Source of the DNA: Hyphomicrobiales bacterium | Lineage (GTDB): Bacteria > Pseudomonadota > Alphaproteobacteria > Rhizobiales > Rhizobiaceae | Length of the DNA: 64,000 bases | NCBI GenBank assembly: GCA_900467185.1 | Contig: UBPA01000020.1 | Location: 206,205 to 270,204, forward strand | Reading direction: 5' to 3' | Part shown: positions 33,688 to 43,535 of the stretch, in pieces | How positions within the stretch are numbered: position 1 is the stretch's first letter | Layout: each line of letters begins with the position of its first letter | The notes under the pieces: model-generated | Databases searched by the model: none | What the model saw: the letters and a program-made list of their open reading frames with translations, nothing else | Told to the model about the DNA's origin: nothing | Position numbers and translations under genes: made by a program

Positions 33688-34122
33688 ATGACCGTTCGCT
33701 TCGCGACTGCGGCCGATCGCCTGCGCGTTGTCGCATTGCTGCGCAACAGTCATCAGGCTGCCGGCTTCACATTCCCATTTCATCCGGCCTACGCCGTTAA
33801 TCTCTTTCTCGGTCATTCCGGCCGCGACAACGCTTGCTGCATCGTCCTAGAGCAGGACGGCAGAGCGCAGGGGGTGTTGATGGCTCAGTCCTTCCAGCAT
33901 CCTTTCGGTGCCGGCTTGTGGGCTAAGGAAACGGTCTGGTGGATCGAGCCCGACCATAGAGGGGGATCCGGCCTGCGCATGCTGGCTGCTTACGAAGATT
34001 GGGCGCGCGATCTCGGCTGCGTGTCTATCGGCATGGCTTCCTTAGCAAGCAACGACGTTGGCGGCCTTTATCGGCGCTTCGGATACGTGCCGGCCGAAAC
34101 TCATTTCATCAAGACGCTCTAG
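33688..34122 (+). CDS. GNAT-family acetyltransferase in tail operon
   Basis: 144 residues. Acetyl-CoA loop in WWIEPDHRGGSGLRMLAAYEDWARDLGC (R/Q-x-x-G-x-G/A-like HRGGSG), then SLASNDVGGLYRRFGYVPAETHFIKTL, the last motif B of GNAT enzymes. Its place between two tail genes matches the GNAT commonly encoded in HK97-like tail modules; whether it modifies a phage or host protein is unknown. Confidence 0.85.
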   Translation: MTVRFATAADRLRVVALLRNSHQAAGFTFPFHPAYAVNLFLGHSGRDNACCIVLEQDGRAQGVLMAQSFQHPFGAGLWAKETVWWIEPDHRGGSGLRMLAAYEDWARDLGCVSIGMASLASNDVGGLYRRFGYVPAETHFIKTL

Positions 34123-34138
34123 TTAGTCTGGATATCTC

Positions 34139-37100
34139 ATGGCATTATTTACGGCAATTGCAGCCGCTTGGACTGCAGTCACGACGTTCGTTGGGACGTT
34201 GGGTGTGCTCGGCTCTCTTGTCCTTAGGACGGCCGTCGGTCTTGGCGTGAGCCTGCTTGCGCAGAAGCTGCAGGACAAGCCAGAAGCTCCGACGTTCTCA
34301 ATCCAAGGCAAGATGAACACGGGCGAAGACGTTCCGCGATCGTTCGTTCTCGGCTATGCGGCGACGGCTGGCTCACTGGTCTATTCGAACGAATGGGGCA
34401 CGCTCAACAAGACTCCGAACGCCTACCATGTGCAAGTCATTGCGCTTTCGGATCTGCCTGTCGACAGCCTTGCTGAGGTGTTCGTAAACGGCGAACTGGT
34501 CACACTTATCCGCGACGAGCCGCACCCGGATCGCGGTTTCCCCGTCCTCGAATATCGCGATGATAACGGGAACGTTCACGACTACCTCTGGATTAAGTTC
34601 TACGACGGCACGCAGACGACCGCAGACCCCTATCTGGTTACTTGCTTCGGCGATCTGGAAGAGCGGAAATATGAGAGCACGCGCGTAGGCACCGGCATGG
34701 CTTACGCGATCTGCACGGCTCGCGTTGAGGAGAAGCTGTTTACTGGCTTCCCAGAATACAAGTTCGCGCTCAATGGCCTGAAGCTTTACGATCCGTCGAA
34801 GGATTCGACCGTCGGCGGCACAGGAACGCAGCGTGAGAATAACCCTTCGACATGGGCTGTCAGCCACAATCCTGTCGTTCAGACGCGCGCGCTCTTTCGC
34901 GGCATCACGTTTCAGGGGAAGTGGTTTTACGGCCTACAGAATCTTCCGGCTGCGCGTTTGCCGGCCGATGCTTGGATTAAGCAGATCCGGAAAGCCGACG
35001 TTAGCAACGACTCGACAGGCAACCAGCCGATCTATCGAGCCGGCGGCGAGATCCAGATCAGCGCGGCGGTATCGGATGCCGTTGCTGAGCTGATGACCAG
35101 TTGCCAGGGCAGGATCTCGGAAACAGGTGGATTCTACAAGCCGCATATCGGCGTGTACGATGAGCCCGTTGCTACGATCACCGACGCGGATATCCTGTCC
35201 TCCGAAGAGCAGTCGTTCACGCCGTTCTTCGGCCTGGCTGACACCATCAACGGGGTGATCGGCAAGTATCCCGCCCCGAAAGAAGCCTGGAACCTCAAAG
35301 CGGCGCCGCCGATCTATCGCCCTGATTTCGAAGTCGAGGACGGCAATCGCCGCCTTATGACCGAGATCACGCTGACGTTCGTGCCGTATCCATCTCAGGT
35401 CCAGCGAATCCTGAATGCGGCCATCAAAGAGGCCCGGCGTGCTCGACGGACAACGTGCGTGCTGCCGCCGGATTTCTACGGCATCGAGGCTGGCGATGTC
35501 ATTCTCGACACCTCGGATCGCAACGGTTTCCTCCAGAAGCGTTTCCGCGTTGATGGTGCTGTCGACAAAGCCAACCTCGACACGATTGTCGACCTTACCG
35601 AGATCGACCCGGCCGACTACAGCTACAACCACGACACGGATTACCGAGTGCCTGTCGATGGCGGGATCAAGGCCGTCACGCTGACAGCGCAGGCCATGGA
35701 CGGTTGGAAGGTTTCGCCTTCCGAGATCGTTGATGCCAACGGCATCGGCCGACGCCCTGCCATCCTGGTAGAGACCGCTGATGAACTCGACGACGTCAGC
35801 AATGTCCGCGTCCGCGTCAGGCTCGCGGCGACGCAAGCCGTCGTTTTCGACAGCGATCAGTACAGATATGCCGCGCCCTACGCGTGGAAAATCTCCGAAG
35901 CGCTCCTGCCGGATACGGCTTACGAGGTCAGCGGGCTACTGATCCCGTTTTCGGGTCGCCCAACGCTGTGGTCGGACTGGCTTCCGGTCACGACACCCGA
36001 TGTCCGCCTCACGCTCGACGACCTTGCGGCGCAGATCGCCGACAGCCTCAACACGCTGCAGGCTTGGATCAATGATGATGTCGCCGGTCAGGCGAGCGAA
36101 AACGCGGCGGCGCTGATTGCAGAGACGCAGGCGCGCATCGCAGCCGTGCAGGCGCAGGCCGAAGCGCTGGCGGCGGAAGCACAAGTCCGTGCCGCTGCCA
36201 TTCAGGTGCAGGCGGTCGCACTGCAGGCCGAAACCGACGCTCGTGTGGCGGCCGTCCAGCAGCAGGCCGCAAATCTTACGGCCGAGGGGCAGACGCGTGC
36301 CCAAGCGGTGCAGGCACAGGCGACAGCGCTTTCGAATGAGCAGGACGAGCGGGTTGCCGGCGCGATCGAGGCTGCCGCGCGATACCGTGCATTCTCGGCC
36401 ACGCTCGACGATCTGACGACGGCCATCGCTGCAATCGACTACAGCGCCTTTACGCGCGTCGAGCAGGTCCGCACGACACTGACAGCGAGCGTCGGCGCGG
36501 CTGTTGCCAGCTTCAATGAGCAGATCACCGCGGCCGCTGCGGCAAATGCCGCAATCGTCCAGCGCGTGACGACGCTGGAAGCAACCACGGTCGATCTCAA
36601 CGCCAAGATCGTCACCGTCGATACGGCTCGCGCCAGCGATTACGAGGCTTTGTCCCAGCGCATGTCGTTGCTGTCGACCGGGACGGACAACCAGTTCGAC
36701 CCGACGAAGCTTTGGCCTTTCGACGTCACGGTCGAAGGCTGGACCGGCAATGGTGCGCCGACAATTGCCGTCGGCTATCTGCGTCCGGCTGATCACGCGA
36801 CCGATCCCTTTGTGGCGTCTCCAGTCGGCCTCGGGGTCAACTCAAACATCGCTCGGCAGGTGCGCGCGCGCATTCGTCGCGTGGGCGCTCCGGTCTGGGC
36901 GGGCGTCGTCTACTGGAAGACGGTCGGAGATCTTGACTGGACGGAGGCGCGGAGCCAGACGGTTCTGGAGCCGGCATTCGATCTAAACGGCATCGGCCTA
37001 ATCACGGGACAGATGACGTGGACGGGCCTGATTGATCAGATACGGATTGACCTTTCGGCTGCGCAGTCTGCGACAGATTATTTCCTGATCGACTGGATTG

Positions 37101-39844
37101 CGATCGGCTCGCCGTCGCCGGGCGCCTCTCGCGCCGAGCTACTGACGGAACAGCAGGCACGGGCGTCTGGCGATGCGGCAAACGCTCAGCTGATCTCGAC
37201 CTTGCAGACGACGCTGACCGGTGCCACGGGCGACCTGCAGGCGCTGTCGGCCGGCGTCAACGTCATCCGCACGGACGTCGCCAATCTGGAAGACGGTATC
37301 AACGCGCAGGGCGAAGTGCTGACGGCCTTGCAGACGACGGTCGCGGGCAAAGCCAACATTGACGCTGTCACCAGCCTGCAGACGCAGATCGAGGCGATCG
37401 GCCCGGCCGGCATCGTCAGCCACGGGGAGGCGATCACCGCGATCCGGAATGCGTTGCTGCCGATTGCAGCTGAGCAGCTTGACCAGGACTTCGCCAACTT
37501 CCTCGGTGCGCAGAATGGCCTCCAAGCCACAGCGGCCGCATCGCAGATCCTGACGACGCGCATTGAGGTTGGCGAGACCTCGCTCGATATCGTTGCGAAG
37601 GCCGTGACGCAGGTGCAGGCGGAGCTTCCGGGCAAGGCAAGCGCGCTGGGGGTCAACGCTCTGACGACCCGTGTCACGGCGACGGAGACCGCACTCGTTG
37701 CGCAATCGTCGCTGATCACGTCCGTGCAGGCAGCGCTCGACCAGAAAGCTGCGGCGTCCGCAGTCTCCACGCTCCAGACGACAGTCGCTCAGCAGGGCAC
37801 CACGCTCACGTCGCAGAGCGGCGCCATCACGGCTTTGCAGTCGGACGTCGCCGGCAAGGCCAGTGCCGTCGCTGTATCGTCGCTCACGACGCGTGTTTCC
37901 GAAGCTGAGGGTGTCAACGCCTCTCAGGCAACGGCTATCACCAACCTCACGACAGGGCTCGCCGGCAAGGCAAGCACGGCGGCACTGTCTACGCTCGACA
38001 CAAAGGTGACGGAACAGGCGGGCACGTTGTCTGCGCTTAGCTCGTCTCTGACGGCTGTGCAGGCGGATCTGAATGGAAAGGCCAGCGCAGGAGCGCTCAG
38101 CGCCCTGTCGTCCACGGTGTCCCAGCAGGGCGGCACAATCGCCTCTCAAGGCGATGCAATCACGTCTCTGACGAATTCGGTTGCCGACAAGGCGAGCGCC
38201 TCGGCCGTCTCCGCTCTTGCAACACGGATGAGCGCTGCGGAGGGAGTAAACTCATCGCAGGCGACCGCGATCACGAACCTGCAGACGACGGTCGCAGGCA
38301 AAGCCAATGCCAGCGCTCTGTCGAGCCTGGGTGCGACTGTGACCGAACAGGGCGGCACGCTGTCGTCTCACGGGTCAGCAATCACGGCTCTCCAGAGTGA
38401 TGTTGCAGGCAAGGCGAGTGCTTCGGCCCTTTCGGCGCTGACGACGCGTGTCACGAACACGGAAAACGTCAACACTTCGCAGGGCAATGCGCTGACGAGC
38501 CTGCAAAACGATGTGGCGGGGAAAGCGTCGGCGTCTGCCGTCAGTGACTTGCAAACCTTCACCAACTATCTGCACGGGGTGGCTGGTGACCATGCCAGTC
38601 AGTTGACGTCGCAGGCCTCGCTGATCACGGCGTTGCGCGCTGATGTAAATGGCAAGGCGAGTGCCTCGGCTGTTTCCAGTCTCACAGCAACGGTCAATGA
38701 GCAGGGAGGCACGCTCAGCTCGCATACCAATTCACTGAATTACCTAAACACGGTTCTAGCAGGCAAGGCGGATGCTTCAGCGCTGTCGAGCCTCAGCACC
38801 AAGGTAACGGAGCAAGGCAATACCCTTTCCTCTCAGGGAAGCGCCTTGACCAGCGTGCAGGCGAGCCTGGGCGGGAAGGCGAACACGTCGGACGTCAACT
38901 CGGCTCTTGCCGGTAAGACCTCGGTCAGCACCACGAATGAGCTGATTGGCTACGTCAGCTATGTCGAGGGTGTGGTCGGCTCGCACGGGTCGGCAATCAC
39001 CAGCCTGCAGAACGAAGTCGCCGGGAAGGCATCGGCGTCCGCCGTCAGCTCGCTGTCGTCGACCGTCACGCAGCAGGGCGGTCAGATCTCTGCACAGGCG
39101 TCGTCGCTGACCAACCTGACCACGAGCCTGAATGGCATCACGGCAAACGCTCGGCTGAAGGCGGAGGTCGTCAGCGGGCCGTCCGGCTTTGCCCGGATCG
39201 GGTTCCTTGCCTCAATCTCAAGCAACGGTCAGCCGCGGACGGCCGGGCTCTATTTCGATGTGCCGGTAGATGAGACGCAACCGACGAAGGTGATCGTCCA
39301 GGCCGGCCAATTCGCCGTCACTGATGGGACGAGCAAGACGGATTTCTTCTCTGTCCAGAATGGCCAGACGGTGATCACCGGCGCCTTCATTCCTGTCATC
39401 ACGACGGATCGCATCATCTTCGGTGACAACTCAGTGCAAACATCAGCTTTGGCACAGGGTGCCGCCGTCGATTACTTTGACTTCGCCTCGGTCGATGCCG
39501 TGACGATGACCAATGCCTTTCAGGGGATCGGCGATATCGATGTCCCGATCACCGACAAAGATGCCGTCGAGGTGAAGGCGGATCTGCGCGCCAGGGCAAC
39601 CACGCTCGTCAATGGCAAGGCGTTTCTGCAGATCGAGCTGCGCGAAAACAACGCGCCCGTAAAGGACACGGTCATCGAGTTCTCCGAGACCGGCATGACC
39701 AAGAATGCCGTGCTCTTCTACACCCGCCGCACCGGTAGCGGCGTCTTCAACTACAAAATCGTCGTGAAGAAATCGGCTGCAGGTGAGGACTTCTTCATCG
39801 GCCGCCGCGTGATCTCCGCGCCTGTTTTCAAGAAATCGCGATAG
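34139..39844 (+). CDS. Tail tip / host-specificity protein (J-like) with long repeats
   Basis: 1901 residues. N-terminal hydrophobic stretch (ALFTAIAAAWTAVTTFVGTLGVLGSLVLR), then the J-like region (GEDVPRSFVLGYAATAGSLVY, VNGELVTLI). About residues 645-745 hold 18-residue AETQARIAAVQAQAEAL-type coiled repeats. About residues 1060-1680 hold a run of 37-residue repeats of type GKASASAVSSLTTRV...QGTTLSSQ...AITALQ. The C-terminus (VIVQAGQFAVTDGTSKTDFFSVQNGQTVITGAFI, then a globular end) resembles phage tail fibre tips. Host-recognition role inferred from position and layout. Confidence 0.88.
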   Translation: MALFTAIAAAWTAVTTFVGTLGVLGSLVLRTAVGLGVSLLAQKLQDKPEAPTFSIQGKMNTGEDVPRSFVLGYAATAGSLVYSNEWGTLNKTPNAYHVQVIALSDLPVDSLAEVFVNGELVTLIRDEPHPDRGFPVLEYRDDNGNVHDYLWIKFYDGTQTTADPYLVTCFGDLEERKYESTRVGTGMAYAICTARVEEKLFTGFPEYKFALNGLKLYDPSKDSTVGGTGTQRENNPSTWAVSHNPVVQTRALFRGITFQGKWFYGLQNLPAARLPADAWIKQIRKADVSNDSTGNQPIYRAGGEIQISAAVSDAVAELMTSCQGRISETGGFYKPHIGVYDEPVATITDADILSSEEQSFTPFFGLADTINGVIGKYPAPKEAWNLKAAPPIYRPDFEVEDGNRRLMTEITLTFVPYPSQVQRILNAAIKEARRARRTTCVLPPDFYGIEAGDVILDTSDRNGFLQKRFRVDGAVDKANLDTIVDLTEIDPADYSYNHDTDYRVPVDGGIKAVTLTAQAMDGWKVSPSEIVDANGIGRRPAILVETADELDDVSNVRVRVRLAATQAVVFDSDQYRYAAPYAWKISEALLPDTAYEVSGLLIPFSGRPTLWSDWLPVTTPDVRLTLDDLAAQIADSLNTLQAWINDDVAGQASENAAALIAETQARIAAVQAQAEALAAEAQVRAAAIQVQAVALQAETDARVAAVQQQAANLTAEGQTRAQAVQAQATALSNEQDERVAGAIEAAARYRAFSATLDDLTTAIAAIDYSAFTRVEQVRTTLTASVGAAVASFNEQITAAAAANAAIVQRVTTLEATTVDLNAKIVTVDTARASDYEALSQRMSLLSTGTDNQFDPTKLWPFDVTVEGWTGNGAPTIAVGYLRPADHATDPFVASPVGLGVNSNIARQVRARIRRVGAPVWAGVVYWKTVGDLDWTEARSQTVLEPAFDLNGIGLITGQMTWTGLIDQIRIDLSAAQSATDYFLIDWIAIGSPSPGASRAELLTEQQARASGDAANAQLISTLQTTLTGATGDLQALSAGVNVIRTDVANLEDGINAQGEVLTALQTTVAGKANIDAVTSLQTQIEAIGPAGIVSHGEAITAIRNALLPIAAEQLDQDFANFLGAQNGLQATAAASQILTTRIEVGETSLDIVAKAVTQVQAELPGKASALGVNALTTRVTATETALVAQSSLITSVQAALDQKAAASAVSTLQTTVAQQGTTLTSQSGAITALQSDVAGKASAVAVSSLTTRVSEAEGVNASQATAITNLTTGLAGKASTAALSTLDTKVTEQAGTLSALSSSLTAVQADLNGKASAGALSALSSTVSQQGGTIASQGDAITSLTNSVADKASASAVSALATRMSAAEGVNSSQATAITNLQTTVAGKANASALSSLGATVTEQGGTLSSHGSAITALQSDVAGKASASALSALTTRVTNTENVNTSQGNALTSLQNDVAGKASASAVSDLQTFTNYLHGVAGDHASQLTSQASLITALRADVNGKASASAVSSLTATVNEQGGTLSSHTNSLNYLNTVLAGKADASALSSLSTKVTEQGNTLSSQGSALTSVQASLGGKANTSDVNSALAGKTSVSTTNELIGYVSYVEGVVGSHGSAITSLQNEVAGKASASAVSSLSSTVTQQGGQISAQASSLTNLTTSLNGITANARLKAEVVSGPSGFARIGFLASISSNGQPRTAGLYFDVPVDETQPTKVIVQAGQFAVTDGTSKTDFFSVQNGQTVITGAFIPVITTDRIIFGDNSVQTSALAQGAAVDYFDFASVDAVTMTNAFQGIGDIDVPITDKDAVEVKADLRARATTLVNGKAFLQIELRENNAPVKDTVIEFSETGMTKNAVLFYTRRTGSGVFNYKIVVKKSAAGEDFFIGRRVISAPVFKKSR

Positions 39845-39860
39845 CGCAAAGGAGTATCAG

Positions 39861-40109
39861 ATGAACCAGATGCAGATCGATCCGGTGGTGGAATTCCGGG
39901 AGCAGGACTCCCTGATCAGCTACTATCGCAATCGCAACCTGATCCTCGGCCAGCAGCTGCAGGAGGCGCTTGCGCGGATTGCGGCGATCGAGGCTGCCGC
40001 TGCGCCGACAGCTACCGAAGAACCGCCGGCCGTCGCCGGAAAGTCCCCGGCCCGCAAACCGTCGGCGAAGCCATCTTCGACAGAAGTTGCTGACGGGGAG
40101 GCGCGCTGA
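39861..40109 (+). CDS. Small hypothetical protein after tail tip (82 aa)
   Basis: 82 residues; first half helical ([36 protein letters not shown]), second half Pro/Ala/Ser low-complexity ([22 protein letters not shown]). Looks like a short coiled-coil with a basic tail. AAGGAG ribosome site. Stop overlaps the next ATG by one base. Confidence 0.65.
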   Translation: MNQMQIDPVVEFREQDSLISYYRNRNLILGQQLQEALARIAAIEAAAAPTATEEPPAVAGKSPARKPSAKPSSTEVADGEAR

Positions 40110-41374
40110 TGGCTCTTCCCACAACCTACAACACCGGCACGGCCACGGTGAACGCGAATGCAGTCGCCGTCACGGGACAGGGCACGACCTGGCTGACAAG
40201 CGGGCTGCAGGCGGGCGACTTCTTCTGGGCTGCCGGTCTGTCGGCCCGCATCCTTTCCGTCAACAGCAACACGAGCCTGACGCTGGCCTATCCATGGCCG
40301 GGCGTGACGCGAACGGCCGATGTCTATGAAGTTCGGTTCACGCCGGAGGCGACGCGCGTTCTCGCCTCGACGCGCGCCGTGCTCGATGCGCTGGTGAACG
40401 GCGTGCTGTATGCGCTGGCAGCTTTGCCGACGGCCGCCGACAAGATCGCGTATTTCACCGGGGCCGGCACAGCTGCACTCACAAACTTCACGGCGCTGGC
40501 CCGGACGCTTCTGGCGGGCACCAGCACGGCCGCCATGCGTACCACGCTCGGCCTTGCGCCAATCGCGGCCTCAGGGGCCGCTGAAGATCTTACCGGAACT
40601 ATTCAAAACGATCGTTTGCCGGTGCAGCTGAGGGCCGTCCTGTCGCCTCAGCAAATGGATGCCAACGCGATCGCCGCCACAGGTCGCTACTTCATGAGCA
40701 GCGGGGCTGCAAATACGCCAATCGCACGTTTTGGATGGCTCGATCACTATCATTACGACACCAACGCGCAGCGGCAAGTGTTCCAGCAGTATGACGGATT
40801 TTCATGCTGGCAGCGTGACCGGGCAAGTGGTGCTTGGGGGGTCTGGTATCGCATTTACAATGCGGAGTCAGAGCTCGACCTACGCTATGCGCAGGTAGCG
40901 GGGCCAGCCGTTGACCTCGGCCAAGCACTCGCTTCTGAAACTCGACGGTACAATTTGGCCTATCTCCGCCGCTTGGTTGTCGGCGGCCCGGTCGATACCG
41001 CGGCAGCACTGTTCATCAAAGGGGCAGCTGCGTCCAATAGGGAACTCTACTTCCAGACTGGATCAGAGACCCGATTCAAAGCCAGCGTCGACGCCACCGC
41101 AGAAGGCTCTGGAAATGCAGGCTCCGATTTCGCGATTGATCGCTATGCCAACGGCGGAAGTTATCTGGGTCGATCAATCGCGATCTCTCGCGCTTCCGGC
41201 GTCGTGTCGCTGGAGGCGCCCTTGAAACTCGCGTCATATACCGTCGCGACGCTCCCCTCTGCATCGGCCTTCAATGGCTGCACGCTTCGTCTCACCAACG
41301 GAAACGGCGGGCGAAACCTTGCCTCCTCGGACGGCACGAACTGGCGTTTCGCCGATGGCACGATCGTCTCCTGA
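40109..41374 (+). CDS. Tail fibre protein
   Basis: 421 residues. N-terminal [58 protein letters not shown] is a known tail-attachment segment of phage fibres. The middle [34 protein letters not shown] and the following [13 protein letters not shown] are typical fibre repeats, and the C-terminus ends with [10 protein letters not shown]. Likely binds host surface polysaccharide. Confidence 0.87.
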   Translation: MALPTTYNTGTATVNANAVAVTGQGTTWLTSGLQAGDFFWAAGLSARILSVNSNTSLTLAYPWPGVTRTADVYEVRFTPEATRVLASTRAVLDALVNGVLYALAALPTAADKIAYFTGAGTAALTNFTALARTLLAGTSTAAMRTTLGLAPIAASGAAEDLTGTIQNDRLPVQLRAVLSPQQMDANAIAATGRYFMSSGAANTPIARFGWLDHYHYDTNAQRQVFQQYDGFSCWQRDRASGAWGVWYRIYNAESELDLRYAQVAGPAVDLGQALASETRRYNLAYLRRLVVGGPVDTAAALFIKGAAASNRELYFQTGSETRFKASVDATAEGSGNAGSDFAIDRYANGGSYLGRSIAISRASGVVSLEAPLKLASYTVATLPSASAFNGCTLRLTNGNGGRNLASSDGTNWRFADGTIVS

Positions 41375-41398
41375 CCTCCATCAGAAAGGGCCATGACC

Positions 41399-41899
41399 AT
41401 GGCATTTGAAGACAAGAAGATCCCGTACGAAATCCTCATCCGCTTCGACGACAACGGCACACCGAAAGGCGCCCACGTCCAGAAGCGCCGGCTCGTCACG
41501 ATGGACGGAGAAATCCTGAAAGACGAGATCCTGTCGGCCGAGCCGCTGGCGCTCGAAGGCTTTCCTACCAGCGGTCTCATGACCTCGGCCACGCAGGCAG
41601 CGCTTGCCTCGGTCAACACGCTTAATGCGCAGATCGATCAGATGGCCGATACGATCGAGGGCAAGGATGCCGAGATCACCGAAGCCAATCGCCAGCGGGA
41701 CGTAGCAGCATCTGCCGGCGCGACGCTGACGGCCGCAAACGCCCAGCTCAGCCAGCAGCTCGCGACCTATCAGGACGACGTCACCCGCCTGAATTCCGAA
41801 GTCGCCACACAGAAGGGCACGATCATGGCGCTGCAGGCGCAGATCGCGGCCATGCAGTCGTCCGCTTCTGCATCCGCTGAGACGCCCTCGGCCGAATAG
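41399..41899 (+). CDS. Fibre-associated hypothetical protein with coiled coil (166 aa)
   Basis: 166 residues (ATG 41399, eight bases after AAAGGG; an ATG at 41393 is also in frame). N-terminus YEILIRFDDNGTPKGAHVQKRRLVTMDGEILKDEI is compact; the rest is a coiled coil (LNAQIDQMADTIEGKDAEITEANRQRD through TLTAANAQLSQQLATYQDDV). Located after the fibre, so possibly a fibre assembly or tail protein. Confidence 0.65.
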   Translation: MAFEDKKIPYEILIRFDDNGTPKGAHVQKRRLVTMDGEILKDEILSAEPLALEGFPTSGLMTSATQAALASVNTLNAQIDQMADTIEGKDAEITEANRQRDVAASAGATLTAANAQLSQQLATYQDDVTRLNSEVATQKGTIMALQAQIAAMQSSASASAETPSAE

Positions 41900-41951
41900 C
41901 GCGTCGCTCTCACGGTCACCACGCCTCCGGGCAATCTCAAAGGACATCGTT

Positions 41952-42179
41952 ATGAAGACCACCACGACGCTGGATCTCCAGCGCTGGCACTTAGACGTGC
42001 CTGGCAAACTCAGCGGTCGTATGACGGCGGAGCAGCGTAAAGCACGCGCTCGTGCGGTCTTGGCCAGAGCTCCCGCCGGTCGCGCGATATGGATAGGCGA
42101 CGATGGCCTTTTTCGATCAGGGCATTCGGGTGATGTTGTGCAGATGCTTTGCGACTTGAGACTTTCTGCCTCTGCGTAG
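41952..42179 (+). CDS. Small hypothetical protein before endolysin (75 aa)
   Basis: 75 residues, basic, MKTTTTLDLQRWHLDVPGKLSGRMTAEQRKARARAVLARAP. The leader AAAGGACATCGTTATG is nearly the same as those of the endolysin and holin-like genes downstream, so these genes may share a translation leader copied along the cassette. No family. Confidence 0.6.
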   Translation: MKTTTTLDLQRWHLDVPGKLSGRMTAEQRKARARAVLARAPAGRAIWIGDDGLFRSGHSGDVVQMLCDLRLSASA

Positions 42180-42228
42180 CGCGTGGGTACGGCTGACACA
42201 CAATCACCACCACCTCAAGGAAATCGTT

Positions 42229-42888
42229 ATGAAACACGCCACCTTCTTCGCGGGGGTGCGAACCTCTGCGCAACTTTTCGACGGGCGCCTGACAGCGGGG
42301 CAGGTCGCCGGTATGGAAGCTCTCTTGGAGGCATGGAAGGCTTCAAGCCTCACCGACCTGCGCTGGCTGGCATACATGCTAGCCACGGCCTTCCACGAGA
42401 CAGGCCGGGCCATGCAGCCCGTTGTCGAGAACCTGAACTATTCGGCGGCCGGACTGCGCGCCACATTCCCGAAATACTTCTCGGCCGCTCAAGCCGCCTC
42501 CTACGCGCGCAAGCCGGAAAAGATCGCCAACCGTGCCTACGCCAACCGGATCGGCAACGGCAGTGAGGCCAGCGGCGACGGCTGGCGGTATCGGGGCAGG
42601 GGCCTCGTGCAGATCACCGGCCGCGACAACTACCGGACCTATGGCATCGAGGGTGCGCCCGACACGGCGCTCGAGCCTAAGACGGCCGTCCGAATCATGT
42701 TCGACGGCATGGTTCATGGTCGCTTCACCGGCCAAAAACTCGCGGATCATTTTACCAGCAAGTCGAGCGACTGGTCCGGCGCCCGCAGCATCATCAACGG
42801 GACCGACAAGGCCGACGCCATCGCTAAGCAGGCTAAAGCGTTTCACGCTGCGCTTGTTGTGGCTGCGCTTGTTGTGGCCGCAAACTAA
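42229..42888 (+). CDS. Endolysin, glycoside hydrolase family 19 (chitinase-like)
   Basis: 219 residues. LAYMLATAFHETGRAMQPV with catalytic Glu, RANRIGNGSEASGDGWRYRGRGLVQITGRDNY with second acidic region, and TGAR-like SIINGTDKADAIAKQAKAF are GH19 endolysin motifs. It degrades host peptidoglycan at lysis. No export signal, so it relies on a holin. The C-terminus ends in a tandem AALVVAALVVA duplication from a short DNA repeat. Confidence 0.92.
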   Translation: MKHATFFAGVRTSAQLFDGRLTAGQVAGMEALLEAWKASSLTDLRWLAYMLATAFHETGRAMQPVVENLNYSAAGLRATFPKYFSAAQAASYARKPEKIANRAYANRIGNGSEASGDGWRYRGRGLVQITGRDNYRTYGIEGAPDTALEPKTAVRIMFDGMVHGRFTGQKLADHFTSKSSDWSGARSIINGTDKADAIAKQAKAFHAALVVAALVVAAN

Positions 42889-42900
42889 AAGGACATCATT

Positions 42901-43257
42901 ATGAGTGCAGCATCCACCGCTCTCCAGAATAAGATCGCCACAGCGGTCATCGATACCATCAACAAGCCGACGGTCGCGGCGCAGGCACAGGCTGCCCGAC
43001 CTATTATCGAAGCCGTCACCGACAAGATCGTGCCCGAGATCGTGAGCGCCACGAACAACGAGCCTTGGTATCAGTCGCGTGTAACCTGGGGCGCCATCGC
43101 CTCAATCGCTCTGCCACTGCTAGGGGCGTTTGGCGTCTCGACCGACGTTATTGACGCAGATCAGTTTGCAGCGCTTGGCCTCGCATTCGGCGCCGCGGCC
43201 GGCGGCATCCTCACGCTTTATGGCCGTTGGGTCGCAAAGAGGCCGATCGGAGCATGA
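42901..43257 (+). CDS. Holin-like membrane protein (118 aa)
   Basis: 118 residues. Polar N-terminus, then WYQSRVTWGAIASIALPLLGAFGV and AALGLAFGAAAGGILTLYGRW, two hydrophobic helices, with a short charged tail: holin layout. Directly after the endolysin and overlaps the next gene by 4 bases. The Y-x-S-R-x-x-W-G-A motif recurs in putative rhizobial phage holins. Confidence 0.78.
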   Translation: MSAASTALQNKIATAVIDTINKPTVAAQAQAARPIIEAVTDKIVPEIVSATNNEPWYQSRVTWGAIASIALPLLGAFGVSTDVIDADQFAALGLAFGAAAGGILTLYGRWVAKRPIGA

Positions 43258-43535
43258 CCGAATCCGCCCCCGGCCGCCTCGTCGAGCTCTCCGAAGACAC
43301 GCGCAGCTGGCTGGCCGACCTGCGCGAAGACGAGCTCAAGACGCTCAAGGAAGTCGTCAAAATGCCGGCTGAGGATGTGCGGGAAGGATTCAAGATGGTG
43401 CGCGATCTGCGCACCGTCACACGATTTCTGCGCTGGCTTATTTACGGCGCGATCGCGATCTTCATCGCGACGGTCGCGCTCTACGAAAACGTTCTGAAAA
43501 TCTGGGGTTGGATCAAAGGAGTGCCGGCAGCATGA
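43254..43535 (+). CDS. Small lysis-cassette membrane protein (93 aa)
   Basis: 93 residues with a cytoplasmic helical first half (LVELSEDTRSWLADLREDELKTLKEVVK) and one C-terminal membrane helix (FLRWLIYGAIAIFIATVALYENVLKIWGW). Overlaps its neighbours by 4 bases on both sides. Possibly a holin partner or antiholin; not proven. Confidence 0.65.
   Translation: MTESAPGRLVELSEDTRSWLADLREDELKTLKEVVKMPAEDVREGFKMVRDLRTVTRFLRWLIYGAIAIFIATVALYENVLKIWGWIKGVPAA

Noticed and set aside
37300..39140. CRISPR-like repeats
   Set aside because: The repeats are inside a coding frame with 111-bp protein periodicity and no spacers; they are tail protein repeats. No CRISPR array seen anywhere in the window.
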